DNA of 53,766 nucleotides, from the NCBI RefSeq assembly GCF_008389435.1, contig NZ_VUYS01000013.1, positions 1-53,766 on the forward strand, given 5' to 3'. The DNA comes from Candidatus Nitrosocosmicus agrestis (GTDB taxonomy: Archaea; Thermoproteota; Nitrososphaeria; Nitrososphaerales; Nitrososphaeraceae). This document shows, piece after piece, positions 9,209 through 17,542 of this stretch. Under the pieces are notes generated by a model. That model saw only the letters and a list, made by a program, of their open reading frames with translations. It made no database searches and was not told the origin of the DNA. A program made the translations under genes and the position numbers. The number at the start of each line of letters is the position of its first letter. Within the stretch, counting starts at the first letter, position 1.

Positions 9209-10654
9209 CTAGGCAAAACCTTTGGGGTTGTGGATCATGTCTATTACCAGCGCTGCAGTCCAGGAGAAATCCTTGCCTCCCAATCCTTTGCCAGTATATG
9301 GATCGTAATATTCTCTGACACCGTGTCTTTGTACTAATTCAAAGACACCATTTCTGATTGCATCAGCCTCCTTTGAGTAACCATACTCTAAGAGTCCGAG
9401 CCAAAACAACCAATTCATATTAATCCAGACGGGGCCCCTCCAATAAGTCAGTGGACTAAAGTATTCTGCCTTAAGGCCTACACTAGGCAGAGCAGGTTCA
9501 TGACAATATTTACCTGGACCGCAATGATACGAATGCTTTAACCATTTCACCATAGTTTCGGCTTCATCTGGCAGCAATAGTTCGGTCGCCAACGGTATAA
9601 GTGAAGACACAGTTTTAGTTTTTATCCAATCTTTTGCTATTAAATCGTAATCCAAAAACAAACTAAGTTCATTTTTTCCCACCTTTGAATAATTTGGAGG
9701 TAAAAAGTATCGATAGTAATTCCGCTCTGTTCTGGCCATCCAATGCTTTATTTCTATTTTATAATCTTTGTATTGAGAACTTGTAGAATGTTGTCTGGAG
9801 TCTGACACATTCAAATTATCGTTTTTCACTTTGTTTTTCGAATCGAGATCAACATTCTCGAGAATATCAAGGATTTTTAGCAAATACTTGTTTGCAATAT
9901 ATAAAATACTGCTAAAAAGCAAATCCTTAATTTTGAAAGGCATTTTTTCATACATTATTTTTTCATCATAATTGCATTTTTTCATAATTTCTATCATAAA
10001 GATAAATTTATCATATTCATCATTGCTTGGAATAGTATCAGCTGCTCCATCTACCGCTATTAGATCAAGCCTCTTAAATTCTGGTAGTTCAGATTTTGCA
10101 AAAGTGACATTAGATAATGGTTTATCCCAGATCGGAGAGTCATCCTCGCCAGACTCCCAAGGATGTAAAATTGTCACAAGGCCCGATCCCTCAGGATCTC
10201 GGTCAGTAAGCAGGTACCGGTGAAAATTCATTAATTTAGGAACAATTTCAATTAAAAATTCTTGTGTCTTTCTTTTGTCGGTAGAGTTTTTATGAATGTA
10301 ATAACAAGATATGGCGTGTATAGGAGGTTGGGTCATTCCCGAGGTACCAATATGGGTAGGAGCATTTTCGGATCGAGTAATCTCATAAAAATCAGCAGCA
10401 GGAAAATAAGTCTTTTCTCTTTCATTAAACACTATATGGGGTACCATGCCATTTTTCCATTGAGCATCAAAAAGAAACCGGATTTCTTTGATTGCCTTAT
10501 CTGTCTTACCATATGAATTACCTAATGCAATAAATGCCGCATCCCAGCTCCATTGGTGTGGATATAAAGTTCCTGCTGGAATGGTAAAGGAACCGGTCCA
10601 GTTTTTTTCTAAAACATCTTCACACTTTTTCAATAGTAATTTCAGGTCGTTCAA
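9209..10654 (-). CDS. GH63-like glycosidase (glucosyl-/mannosylglycerate hydrolase type)
   Basis: 481 residues of an (alpha/alpha)6-barrel glycosidase. Diagnostic segments are TLYPHQWSWDAAFIALG near residue 36, QWKNGMVPHIVF, and the C-terminal YWRGPVWINMNWLFWLG with GGKDFSWTAAL. These match GH63-related glucosylglycerate or mannosylglycerate hydrolases, which cleave compatible-solute glycosides. The only start in frame is TTG at 10654, 18 nt after an in-frame TAG. A low-complexity insert at about residues 270-300 (SDSRQHSTSSQYKDYK) breaks the otherwise ordinary barrel. Cytosolic. The SDR dehydrogenase 50 bp upstream is on the same strand and may be co-transcribed, suggesting sugar or solute metabolism. 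Confidence 0.8.
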   Translation of the reverse strand: MNDLKLLLKKCEDVLEKNWTGSFTIPAGTLYPHQWSWDAAFIALGNSYGKTDKAIKEIRFLFDAQWKNGMVPHIVFNEREKTYFPAADFYEITRSENAPTHIGTSGMTQPPIHAISCYYIHKNSTDKRKTQEFLIEIVPKLMNFHRYLLTDRDPEGSGLVTILHPWESGEDDSPIWDKPLSNVTFAKSELPEFKRLDLIAVDGAADTIPSNDEYDKFIFMIEIMKKCNYDEKIMYEKMPFKIKDLLFSSILYIANKYLLKILDILENVDLDSKNKVKNDNLNVSDSRQHSTSSQYKDYKIEIKHWMARTERNYYRYFLPPNYSKVGKNELSLFLDYDLIAKDWIKTKTVSSLIPLATELLLPDEAETMVKWLKHSYHCGPGKYCHEPALPSVGLKAEYFSPLTYWRGPVWINMNWLFWLGLLEYGYSKEADAIRNGVFELVQRHGVREYYDPYTGKGLGGKDFSWTAALVIDMIHNPKGFA

Positions 10655-10706
10655 CCAAACATCTGATTTCTATTTGATAGAGTGATTATTATTGTTATAG
10701 CAAAGA

Positions 10707-11528
10707 CTAGTTTGAATCTTGTGGAAAAACATGTTTGGATCCATGATCATTGTCTAGTCCAAATGAAGGATAAAGAGTCATTCCGCCATCCACTACAAAG
10801 GTACTTCCGGTAATATATGATGCTTTAGCAGATGCTAAAAAATCAACAACGTTTGCTACCTCCACATCTTTACCAATTCTGCCCATAGGTATCTTCTTTA
10901 TTGTTTTCTCTCGCTCCCATTCATCAGTACGCAAGCTTAAATTCATATCCGTATCTATTGCTCCAGGGGCTACAATGTTTACCCTAATATTATCAGCGGC
11001 TAACTCAAGTGCCATTGTTTTTGTCATCATATCTATGCCACCTTTTGAAGTGGCATAGGGTACATAATGCGGTTTAGGTATTATTTGGTGTACAGAAGAA
11101 ATGTTAATGATGCAACCACCTTTAGGATCTTGGATTTGCATTTGTTTGACCGCTTCTCTGCTACAAATAAAAGGACCTGTTAAATCCACTGATATTATAT
11201 TATACCAATCTTGCAGAGTCGTTTCAGTTAATGGGATGTCCTTTTGAATCCCTGCATTATTGACAAGAACATCGATTCTGCCGAACTTGTTTACCGTTTC
11301 CTTGATAAGTCTGATACAATCTTCTTCTTTTGATACATCTCCGAGAATTGCCACTGCATCGCAATTTGTTGATGTCTTTATTTCTTCCACAACTGCCTCT
11401 GCTTCTTCAATCTTTCTTGAATTTATCACCAAAGATGAATACTCATCAGATTTGGCAAATGTTATTGCAATTGCTCTCCCTATCCCTTTACTAGAACCGG
11501 TTATGACTGCAATTTTGCTGCCGGTCAA
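10707..11528 (-). CDS. SDR-family dehydrogenase (glucose 1-dehydrogenase-like)
   Basis: 273 residues. The classical SDR features are all present: TGSSKGIGRAIA nucleotide-binding loop at about residue 10, NNAG near 92, catalytic Ser in INISSVHQ, and YATSK with Tyr and Lys. The C-terminal ITGSTFVVDGGMTLYPSFG is typical of glucose/ribitol dehydrogenases. The substrate is probably a sugar or polyol. The start is TTG at 11528; there is no ATG in the open frame, which is bounded upstream by a TGA. It starts about 25 bp after the CDF gene on the same strand, so coupling is likely. Confidence 0.88.
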   Translation of the reverse strand: MTGSKIAVITGSSKGIGRAIAITFAKSDEYSSLVINSRKIEEAEAVVEEIKTSTNCDAVAILGDVSKEEDCIRLIKETVNKFGRIDVLVNNAGIQKDIPLTETTLQDWYNIISVDLTGPFICSREAVKQMQIQDPKGGCIINISSVHQIIPKPHYVPYATSKGGIDMMTKTMALELAADNIRVNIVAPGAIDTDMNLSLRTDEWEREKTIKKIPMGRIGKDVEVANVVDFLASAKASYITGSTFVVDGGMTLYPSFGLDNDHGSKHVFPQDSN

Positions 11529-11553
11529 TTCATCTATTCTAACAATTACCTGT

Positions 11554-12579
11554 TTATATCATTGATGTTATTGAAATGACCACAATTATATTCTCAAAAG
11601 GCCAAAGAATTAAATCCAAAAATGAGTTATTTTGTTCTCTCTCTCTTCCTAATTCTACATATATTATTGACGATACAGCATAAGGAATTACTGCCTTTAT
11701 CTTGCTTTCAATATTGTCTATTACTGATTCGATCATGTCCGTATCCAAATAATCAACAAGACTTACCTCTATTGCTATCAAAACATCTTCTGGTGCAAAA
11801 TACATTGTACGAATTGAAGCAATCTTATTTACTTCAGAAATTTGAGAAACAGCCTTGTATATGGATTGATAGTCTCGTTTTGACATGGACTCCCCAATCA
11901 ACAGATCTTTATTTTCTCTTGCCAAAAAGAATGCAAATGCCATTATCATAAACCCTATTAGCCAGGATCCAAGAGCATCAAAAGCATTATTTTTCGTGAT
12001 ATCCGATAATACTAATGCAGCAAAGGCAATAATTATTCCTAAAAGTGCAGCCGAATCCTCAACTACAACTGTAAGGACTGAAGTATCTTTACTCTTTAAA
12101 TTCTTTAACAATTGTTGAAATTGATAGTTTATCGCCCTGTCCTCTATGACATTTTTAAAAATTCCAAGGGCTATTCACAAAACATTTGCTTCAAAAACAA
12201 ATGAAATTGCAAGGATTATATAATTTATAGAAAGATCATTAAGTCGATGAAAATCGTTTCCCATAAAAGAACCTATTCCTTGCTCAAGCGATAACACTCC
12301 AGAGATCCCAAAAATTAGAGTAGCCACGATAAAAGACCACAAGAACTGCTCTTTGCCATATCCTAATAGATGCTTTTCTGAAACTTGCTTTTTACTTGTT
12401 CTAATTCCTACAAGTAAAAGAACTTGATTAAAAGCGTCTGAAAATGAATGATATGTTTCAGCCCACATAGAAATACTACCAGTAAAAAGAGCAGCTATTA
12501 ATTTTGAAATAGCAATTCCCAAGTTTCCAAACAACGCAGCATAGATTGCCTTTTTTGAACCGCCGCTACCTCTTACCAT
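11554..12579 (-). pseudogene. Cation diffusion facilitator (CDF) metal transporter interrupted by in-frame TGA
   Basis: One 341-codon frame runs from ATG 12579 to TAA 11554 with a single internal TGA at 12177-12175. Upstream part (134 aa): KLIAALFTGSISMWAETYHS followed by FSDAFNQVLLLVG, the TM2 metal motif of CDF proteins. Downstream part, in the same frame: IALGIFKNVIEDRA, then the TM5 region (TVVVEDSAALLGIIIAFAAL), TM6 and the cytoplasmic CDF dimer domain (APEDVLIAIEVSLV). The family exports Zn/Mn/Fe in exchange for protons. The two halves are otherwise undamaged, so the stop is recent, a sequencing error, or rarely read through; Arg (CGA) or Trp (TGG) would restore it. Confidence 0.85.
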
Positions 12580-12646
12580 GATTTTTGTAAACCTGTATCA
12601 GCGTTCTTCTTATATAGATTGGTTTGACTATTTCTTTGTAAATTGA

Positions 12647-12811
12647 ATTCCTTGCTATTTTTCTTGTCTTAGTCATAATGAACGATCTGGGGCTGGACCT
12701 ACAAATTATGAGTACAAGATCTATATGTTTGGCGGACCGCGTGAGGGTTTACATGCACTAAATGTAAAAGAAATCTTAGTATCAAGTTCTAGTAACGATA
12801 TAGATTCATAG
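12647..12811 (+). pseudogene. Probable gene remnant
   Basis: An open frame of 54 codons without ATG/GTG/TTG at its start ends at TAG 12809-12811. Its tail (YEYKIYMFGGPREGLHA then LNVKEILVSSS) has the balanced composition of real protein, unlike the flanking AT-rich DNA. Perhaps the C-terminal end of a decayed gene. Not identified. Confidence 0.3.
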
Positions 12812-12911
12812 GTTTATTTTTTTTAGTATCTTTCTTTAGCGGCACGTCCAAATATAACTAAAATTGCTGCTCTGCAAAACTATGAAAAGTCTCTATTTGC
12901 TTCCCACTTGA

Positions 12912-12927
12912 TTTTTTTTTTTTTTTT
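12912..12927. repeat. T16 homopolymer
   Basis: A run of 16 T in the spacer before the DNA ligase gene. It may act as a terminator for the remnant ORF, and it is a likely place for length errors. Confidence 0.7.
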
Positions 12928-12989
12928 GAAATTGAGATAACCCTGTAATAGTAAGCATATTAGCAAAGTTTACCCGATACCATTGTAAA

Positions 12990-14825
12990 ATGGAAGAAAG
13001 CACAAACAAGGTTTTGTCTTCTTATTTTTCTTCATTAGTTGAAACTTGTGAATTAGTTCGGAATACCTCAAGTAAAAATACAAAAATTGATATTTTAGTA
13101 AAATACCTGTCGACACTCGATGACGACTCGTTACAAATAGCAGTTTTATTTCTTTCTGGAAGGATATTTCCAAGAGGTTCGCAACTTAACATAAACATAG
13201 GGTTTAGGACTATTTTGCAATCATTAATTGAAATATCGAATATGAATGAATCAGAAATAACCAAAATACATTTAGAGTATGGCGACATGGGCAGCATGGC
13301 TGAATTTGCTGTTTCAAAAAAAGAAATGCTAACTCTATTTAGCTTTGGTCAAGAATCTTCTCACAGACTCACTCTACAATACTTGAATTCCCAATTCAAA
13401 AGAATTGCAGGTTTACGTGGACCAAGTTCTTTACGTGAAAAGAAAAGCCTGCTCAAAGCCATACTTGTAAGTTGCTCACCGTTAGAAGCAAAATATTTGG
13501 TGAAAATAGTCACAAATGAAATGAGGATCGGATCCTATGAGGGTTTAGTCGAATCAGCTATTGCAAAAGCGTTTAGTAAGGATATTGAATATGTAAGAGA
13601 AGCAATATTGCTTTCTGGAGATATGGCCAACGTGGCTCTTTCTGCTAAAAGCGGTCAACTACATCTAGTAACAGTCAAACCATTTGTTCCCATGAGTTTT
13701 ATGCTAGCAGATGTAATGCATACTGCTGATGAAATAATTGACTACTTTGGAAAACCATTATTTTCCGAATTTAAATATGATGGTATTAGGGTACAAGTAC
13801 ATCGATTTGGAAATATTTGCAAACTTTTCTCTAGAAATTTTTCAGACATTACTTTCGCGTTTCCTGAAATAGTTAGATCAATATTAAGGATAAAAAGAGA
13901 TAAGGAAAAAGATAATAAGAATTCAAAAGAAGCTGTTCTGGAGAAAAATCAAGAGAACGAATTCAACTTTATTCTGGATGGGGAGATAATAGCATGGAAG
14001 AATGATAGGCCGTTACCTTTTCAAGAATTGCAGAAGAGATTAAGAAAGAAGGTTCTAACTGAAGATATAATGTCGGATATTCCAGTTCAATATATAATTT
14101 ATGATCTTATGTATTTCGGGGAAAGTCAAGTTATCAAGAAAGAATTAGAACTTAGGCGGAGTTTAATGGCAAATTTGGAAATACAGGACAAGAACATTAT
14201 TTTGGCTAAAAGTAGTCTGATCAAATCTGTAAATGACGTAGACAATAATTTTAGAACTAGCAGAAACGAGGGGCATGAGGGATTGGTCATTAAGGATCCA
14301 TTATCACATTATCATCCTGGAAAAAGAGGCAGGTACTGGATAAAACTTAAAGAAGAATTAGATACGATAGATGCTGTTGTGGTGATAGCAGAATATGGCC
14401 ACGGTAAACGAGCGGGAACTCTATCAGACTATACCCTTGCAATTAAAGACTCGGTAAACATTTCGTCTGAAAGTTTTTCTCACGATATAATAGATAATGA
14501 ATTTCATTCTCGGAACACTAAAAACCTGAAAATAATAGGGAAAGCGTACTCGGGTTTATCTGATGAAGAAATCGCATATATGACAAAAAGGCTAAAAGGG
14601 TTAACAGTAAGGGATGAGGGGAGTAGGCTGATCGTAAAACCCGAAATTGTTCTCGAGGTAACTTTTGATTCTATACAAAAAAGTAATAGACACAGTGGCG
14701 GATATGCGTTACGTTTTCCGAGGATCAAAAACATCAGATTTGATAAAGCCGTTGCTGACATTGACAATCTGGAAAAAATACAAAAAATATTTAATAACCA
14801 ATTTCACACCAAAATGGGGTCCTAG
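12990..14825 (+). CDS. lig: ATP-dependent DNA ligase
   Basis: 611 residues, the usual archaeal length. It has an N-terminal DNA-binding domain (residues 1-230, RMIGS-like NEMRIGSYEGLVESAIAKAF). The adenylation domain carries motif I EFKYDGIRVQVH with the AMP-accepting Lys262, then FILDGEIIAW (motif III), EGLVIKDP (motif IV) and RYWIKLK (motif V). The C-terminal OB domain has GYALRFPRIKNIR (motif VI). It seals nicks during replication and repair, using ATP and Mg2+. A charged insert around residues 300-325 (KDNKNSKEAVLEKNQEN) looks like a surface loop. It lies beside a DNA glycosylase gene on the opposite strand. Confidence 0.95.
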   Translation: MEESTNKVLSSYFSSLVETCELVRNTSSKNTKIDILVKYLSTLDDDSLQIAVLFLSGRIFPRGSQLNINIGFRTILQSLIEISNMNESEITKIHLEYGDMGSMAEFAVSKKEMLTLFSFGQESSHRLTLQYLNSQFKRIAGLRGPSSLREKKSLLKAILVSCSPLEAKYLVKIVTNEMRIGSYEGLVESAIAKAFSKDIEYVREAILLSGDMANVALSAKSGQLHLVTVKPFVPMSFMLADVMHTADEIIDYFGKPLFSEFKYDGIRVQVHRFGNICKLFSRNFSDITFAFPEIVRSILRIKRDKEKDNKNSKEAVLEKNQENEFNFILDGEIIAWKNDRPLPFQELQKRLRKKVLTEDIMSDIPVQYIIYDLMYFGESQVIKKELELRRSLMANLEIQDKNIILAKSSLIKSVNDVDNNFRTSRNEGHEGLVIKDPLSHYHPGKRGRYWIKLKEELDTIDAVVVIAEYGHGKRAGTLSDYTLAIKDSVNISSESFSHDIIDNEFHSRNTKNLKIIGKAYSGLSDEEIAYMTKRLKGLTVRDEGSRLIVKPEIVLEVTFDSIQKSNRHSGGYALRFPRIKNIRFDKAVADIDNLEKIQKIFNNQFHTKMGS

Positions 14826-14963
14826 TGGAATCACTACACACAACTCGACTTAAATAATATTCTGATGTTGTGTTGGCAATTGAGTCAAGTGAAAATCATG
14901 AGGCTGTGTATGCCATATGTTGTGAATCTATCATCACTTGAATAAATTTAATTTACTTGTTAA

Positions 14964-15872
14964 TTACTTGGCTTGACATTTGGGGCACCAAAAAGTCTGC
15001 CTTTTGGTTATTGTTCTCTCTGATATAATCTTAGTCCCGCATTTCAAACACTCCTTACCTGATCTCCTAAAAACCCAATGCCTGCTATTTTGGGATTGCT
15101 TTTTGCCATTTAAAGATGATGATACTGTTGATCCGCTATTTTTGTATCCCATATTGAGAACGTTAGGAATACTTGTGGCAAGTTCATCTAATTCGTTATC
15201 TGATAACAATAATATTTTCCTAAATGGATAAATTTCATTTAGAAACAGAATCTCTGATTTGTATTTATTTCCTATACCTGCAATAACTTGTTGATCAAGG
15301 AGACATTCAGAAATCGAAAGATTAGGAGAACTTTTAGATTTTGAAATTAGATTTGAAATAACTTTATTTTTATCATAGTTTTGATCAAGTCCATCAGGAC
15401 CTAGCAACGAAATGGGAGGTCTGAGAGACGGATCGTATGTTGAAAATTCTAAAATGGGATCGTTAAATTCAATTAAAACTTTGTTTGCAGTGGTAATAAT
15501 TAATCTTATTCTTTTGTCTTTGCGTACATCAAGTGATTCAATTTTTTTCTTTATGGTAGAAGTGGTATTCGCGTCTTTAGAATTGTTAAGATAAATTTTT
15601 CGAGGAAGAGGTCTTGCGACACCATCATCAAATTCTTTTCTATCATAGATTCTCCATTTACCCCACATCATCATATGATTTCGCAAATAAATGCTCAAAA
15701 ATTTAATGACGATATTTTTTCCATATGTTTTTACTGTTTTCACTTTTGAATGAAGAATCTTGTTTTTCATTTGTTGATCAAGCTTATTGCATTTGATATC
15801 TTCGATAGATGTATTTACTATTGCTTGTAATATTTTGTCTGCAACGATTTTAACTTCAGGACCTTCAGACAT
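14964..15872 (-). CDS. nei: Fpg/Nei-family DNA glycosylase, Ser2 variant
   Basis: 302 residues. The N-terminus MSEGPEVKIVADKIL aligns with the Nei pattern PEGPEI. The helix-two-turn-helix is LDQQVIAGIGNKYKSEILF, and the C-terminal zinc finger is C-x2-C-x16-C-x2-C (CLKCGTK ... FWCPKC). The family removes oxidised pyrimidines and then cleaves the strand using the N-terminal amino group as nucleophile. Here position 2 is Ser and not Pro, although Glu3 is kept. Total length is slightly above the 260-290 usual, due to a charged insert near residues 90-120. It is convergent with the ligase gene. Confidence 0.88.
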   Translation of the reverse strand: MSEGPEVKIVADKILQAIVNTSIEDIKCNKLDQQMKNKILHSKVKTVKTYGKNIVIKFLSIYLRNHMMMWGKWRIYDRKEFDDGVARPLPRKIYLNNSKDANTTSTIKKKIESLDVRKDKRIRLIITTANKVLIEFNDPILEFSTYDPSLRPPISLLGPDGLDQNYDKNKVISNLISKSKSSPNLSISECLLDQQVIAGIGNKYKSEILFLNEIYPFRKILLLSDNELDELATSIPNVLNMGYKNSGSTVSSSLNGKKQSQNSRHWVFRRSGKECLKCGTKIISERTITKRQTFWCPKCQAK

Positions 15873-15953
15873 CTGTCAGATGTAGATGGTTAATATTGTT
15901 AATAATTGGGATAATTTGTTCACACTTTTTTGACTCTAAATATTATGATAATC

Positions 15954-16010
15954 TTCTAAAACTGCTAGAATATTAGAGTATTGCACCTAGTTAGCAAATT
16001 CAATATATTT
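15954..16010 (+). promoter_or_regulatory. Conserved promoter/leader block of a Cys-pair repeat gene
   Basis: It contains the palindrome TTCTA-AAACTGC-TAGAA at 15954-15970, then TATTGCA at 15979 and TAGCAAATT at 15992. The same elements occur at identical offsets (0, +25, +38) before the repeat gene at 39334. The palindrome lies about 25 bp before TATTGCA, where a TATA box would sit if TATTGCA marks the transcript start. An operator overlapping the core promoter is inferred. Confidence 0.55.
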
Positions 16011-16029
16011 TTTCTATTATAGCAATTAT

Positions 16030-16461
16030 ATGAATAAAACAAATATTCACAACAAGAAATACGTAATTACAGCATCAATCGCTATTGTGGTCGCATTGGC
16101 ATTAATCACCAGCCCTTTAATGGCTATCGATGACGCTTTTGCAACGCATAAGAAAGGAAACAAAGCAAAACAGTCTATATCACAATCACAGTCATCAAGT
16201 CAAAATGCTGGGTGTGTCTCTGGTGGAACAACATTTCTCTCATGCAATAACCTAAGCTTCCAACATCAAAAAAATACTGGTAGCAACGCATTAGCTCAAA
16301 GTGGTCATGGCGGCAACTTTGCAGACCAAAGTATCAGTCAATCACAATCCTCAAGCCAAACAAGCAATGTAGTTTCTGGTGGAAATACAATAGGCTCTGG
16401 TAACAATATCAACGTCCAAAACCAGGAAAACTCTGGTAGCAATGCAGCAGCACAGAGTTAA
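16030..16461 (+). CDS. Secreted Gln/Asn-rich protein with two Cys-pair-type repeats
   Basis: 143 residues. A signal peptide (VITASIAIVVALALITSPLM, cleavage near DAFA) and a basic linker (THKKGNKAK) precede two repeats of about 50 residues. Repeat 1 reads QSISQSQSSSQNAGC, then C-x9-C-NN, ending QKNTGSNALAQSG. Repeat 2 lacks both cysteines (NVVSGGNTIGSGNN). The same unit forms the large protein at 39334 and the single-unit proteins at 47974 and 6601 (broken). Regular Q/N ladders ending GSNAxAQ recall curlin-type amyloid or beta-solenoid repeats, but without clear homology; an extracellular fibre or matrix role is inferred. Transcription probably uses the conserved block at 15954-16010. Confidence 0.75.
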   Translation: MNKTNIHNKKYVITASIAIVVALALITSPLMAIDDAFATHKKGNKAKQSISQSQSSSQNAGCVSGGTTFLSCNNLSFQHQKNTGSNALAQSGHGGNFADQSISQSQSSSQTSNVVSGGNTIGSGNNINVQNQENSGSNAAAQS

Positions 16462-16806
16462 AGAAACAATTCTTAATTTTCATTTTATTTTTGATATTTT
16501 GAGGGAAAAAACATCCAAAGACTCATGTCATAGCATGAATTAATTCTTGAAGAGACGCAAATCTGTCGGATCTTGGAGAATATGTCTCAAAATGAAGGAA
16601 TCATATCTTGGAATTGTTCTAACTACAAATATCTTGAGGAACGTTTTCACTTAGAGCATTGACTGTTGACTTTTATTGATTGTTAAGAGAATTAAAATGA
16701 GGGATCAAATTTAGTTTAATAAATTGATCTTTGTTAATCTTAAATTTACTAGATTGTATACTTTAATTTTGAGTCATCAACATTCTTTTAAAATTTCATG
16801 TTGTGT

Positions 16807-17118
16807 CTAATCTTGAAATATCCCAAAAAAAGTCCTTACAAATTTTCTTTTTGCTAGTTTCAATGCATTTTCACCTTTTTCAGTCAAACTATAAACTATC
16901 GTTTTACCTTCTCTTTCTTCCACTATGAATCCTAACTCTCTCAAGCTTTTTAGAGCGGGATAAATAGTACCTGGACTAGGTTTCTTTTCACCCTTCCTAG
17001 TGGCAATTTCGGTTGCTAATTCTTGACCGTGCATAGGTTTTTTTGAAAGCAAAAAGAGGATGAGAAATCCCAACATTCCTCTCATATCACAACAATCCCC
17101 AGTACTGTCTCCTCGCAT
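16807..17118 (-). CDS. PadR-family transcriptional regulator
   Basis: The start is taken at ATG 17118 (MRGDSTGDCCDMRGMLGFL) because the further upstream ATG at 17160 would place the operator and TATA box inside the coding region. The winged helix is clear: GMLGFLILFLLSKKPMHGQE, then KKPSPGTIYPALKSLRELGF and the wing VEEREGKTIVYSLTEKGENAL. The N-terminal Cys pair in GDCCDMRG could be a metal or redox sensor. PadR proteins are dimeric repressors. It is divergent from a small coiled-coil gene, with a paired 16-bp box between them, so self-regulation and repression of that gene are likely. A second target is inferred at 38545. Confidence 0.85.
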   Translation of the reverse strand: MRGDSTGDCCDMRGMLGFLILFLLSKKPMHGQELATEIATRKGEKKPSPGTIYPALKSLRELGFIVEEREGKTIVYSLTEKGENALKLAKRKFVRTFFGIFQD

Positions 17119-17132
17119 TTTCTGTAAACAAT

Positions 17133-17188
17133 ATTGGGTATCCGATATATATAAATACATCTTGTTTGATTAATATCGTATGTCCGAT
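17133..17188. promoter_or_regulatory. Paired inverted 16-bp operators flanking a TATA box (copy 1)
   Basis: Box 1, ATTGGGTATCCGATAT at 17133-17148, is the inverted form of box 2, ATATCGTATGTCCGAT at 17173-17188. A TATA element (ATATATAAATA) lies immediately after box 1. The start-to-start spacing is 40 bp, exactly as at 38461-38516. Consensus ATATCG[TG]AT[AG][TC]CC[AG]AT. A PadR binding site is inferred from position between padR and its divergent neighbour. Confidence 0.6.
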
Positions 17189-17208
17189 GAATGTAATAAG
17201 GAGATGGA

Positions 17209-17361
17209 ATGATGGGTTACGGTTGTTGCAATTCAAGCTTTACAGGAAGAAATTTTCTTACCAAAGAGGAAAAAATAGAACTACTTAGAGAATACGAACA
17301 GGATTTAAAAGAGGAAGTTCAAGGCATAGAACAAAAGATCAAAGAACTTGAATTAAACTAG
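17209..17361 (+). CDS. DUF5320-like small coiled-coil protein (50 aa)
   Basis: Two adjacent ATGs at 17209 and 17212, preceded by a Shine-Dalgarno-like AAGGAGATGG. The product begins MMGYGCCNSSFTGRNFLT and continues into a heptad-patterned helix (KEEKIELLREYEQDLKEE ... KIKELELN). A Gly/Cys-rich head followed by this helix matches DUF5320-type proteins, which are often found beside PadR regulators. Function unknown; the Cys pair suggests metal or redox sensing. A paralogue lies at 38545 with the same promoter architecture. Confidence 0.7.
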   Translation: MMGYGCCNSSFTGRNFLTKEEKIELLREYEQDLKEEVQGIEQKIKELELN

Positions 17362-17542
17362 TTTGTCTTTCCTCCTTCATTGCTGTTTTTTAGGTTGCAA
17401 ACGCTTTTTTCTCTGCAAATTATAACAAAGCTTGGTTAAAAACACCGGTTTGATTTTTTTTTGAAAAACCATTGATACAAAATTTTTACAAATTACCTGA
17501 TTAATCAAGCATTATGAAATTCTAAAAATAGGAATAAAAAGA

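Noticed and set aside
11554-12579. Two separate transporter genes
   Set aside because: Both parts lie in one frame separated only by a TGA, and together make one normal-length CDF protein.
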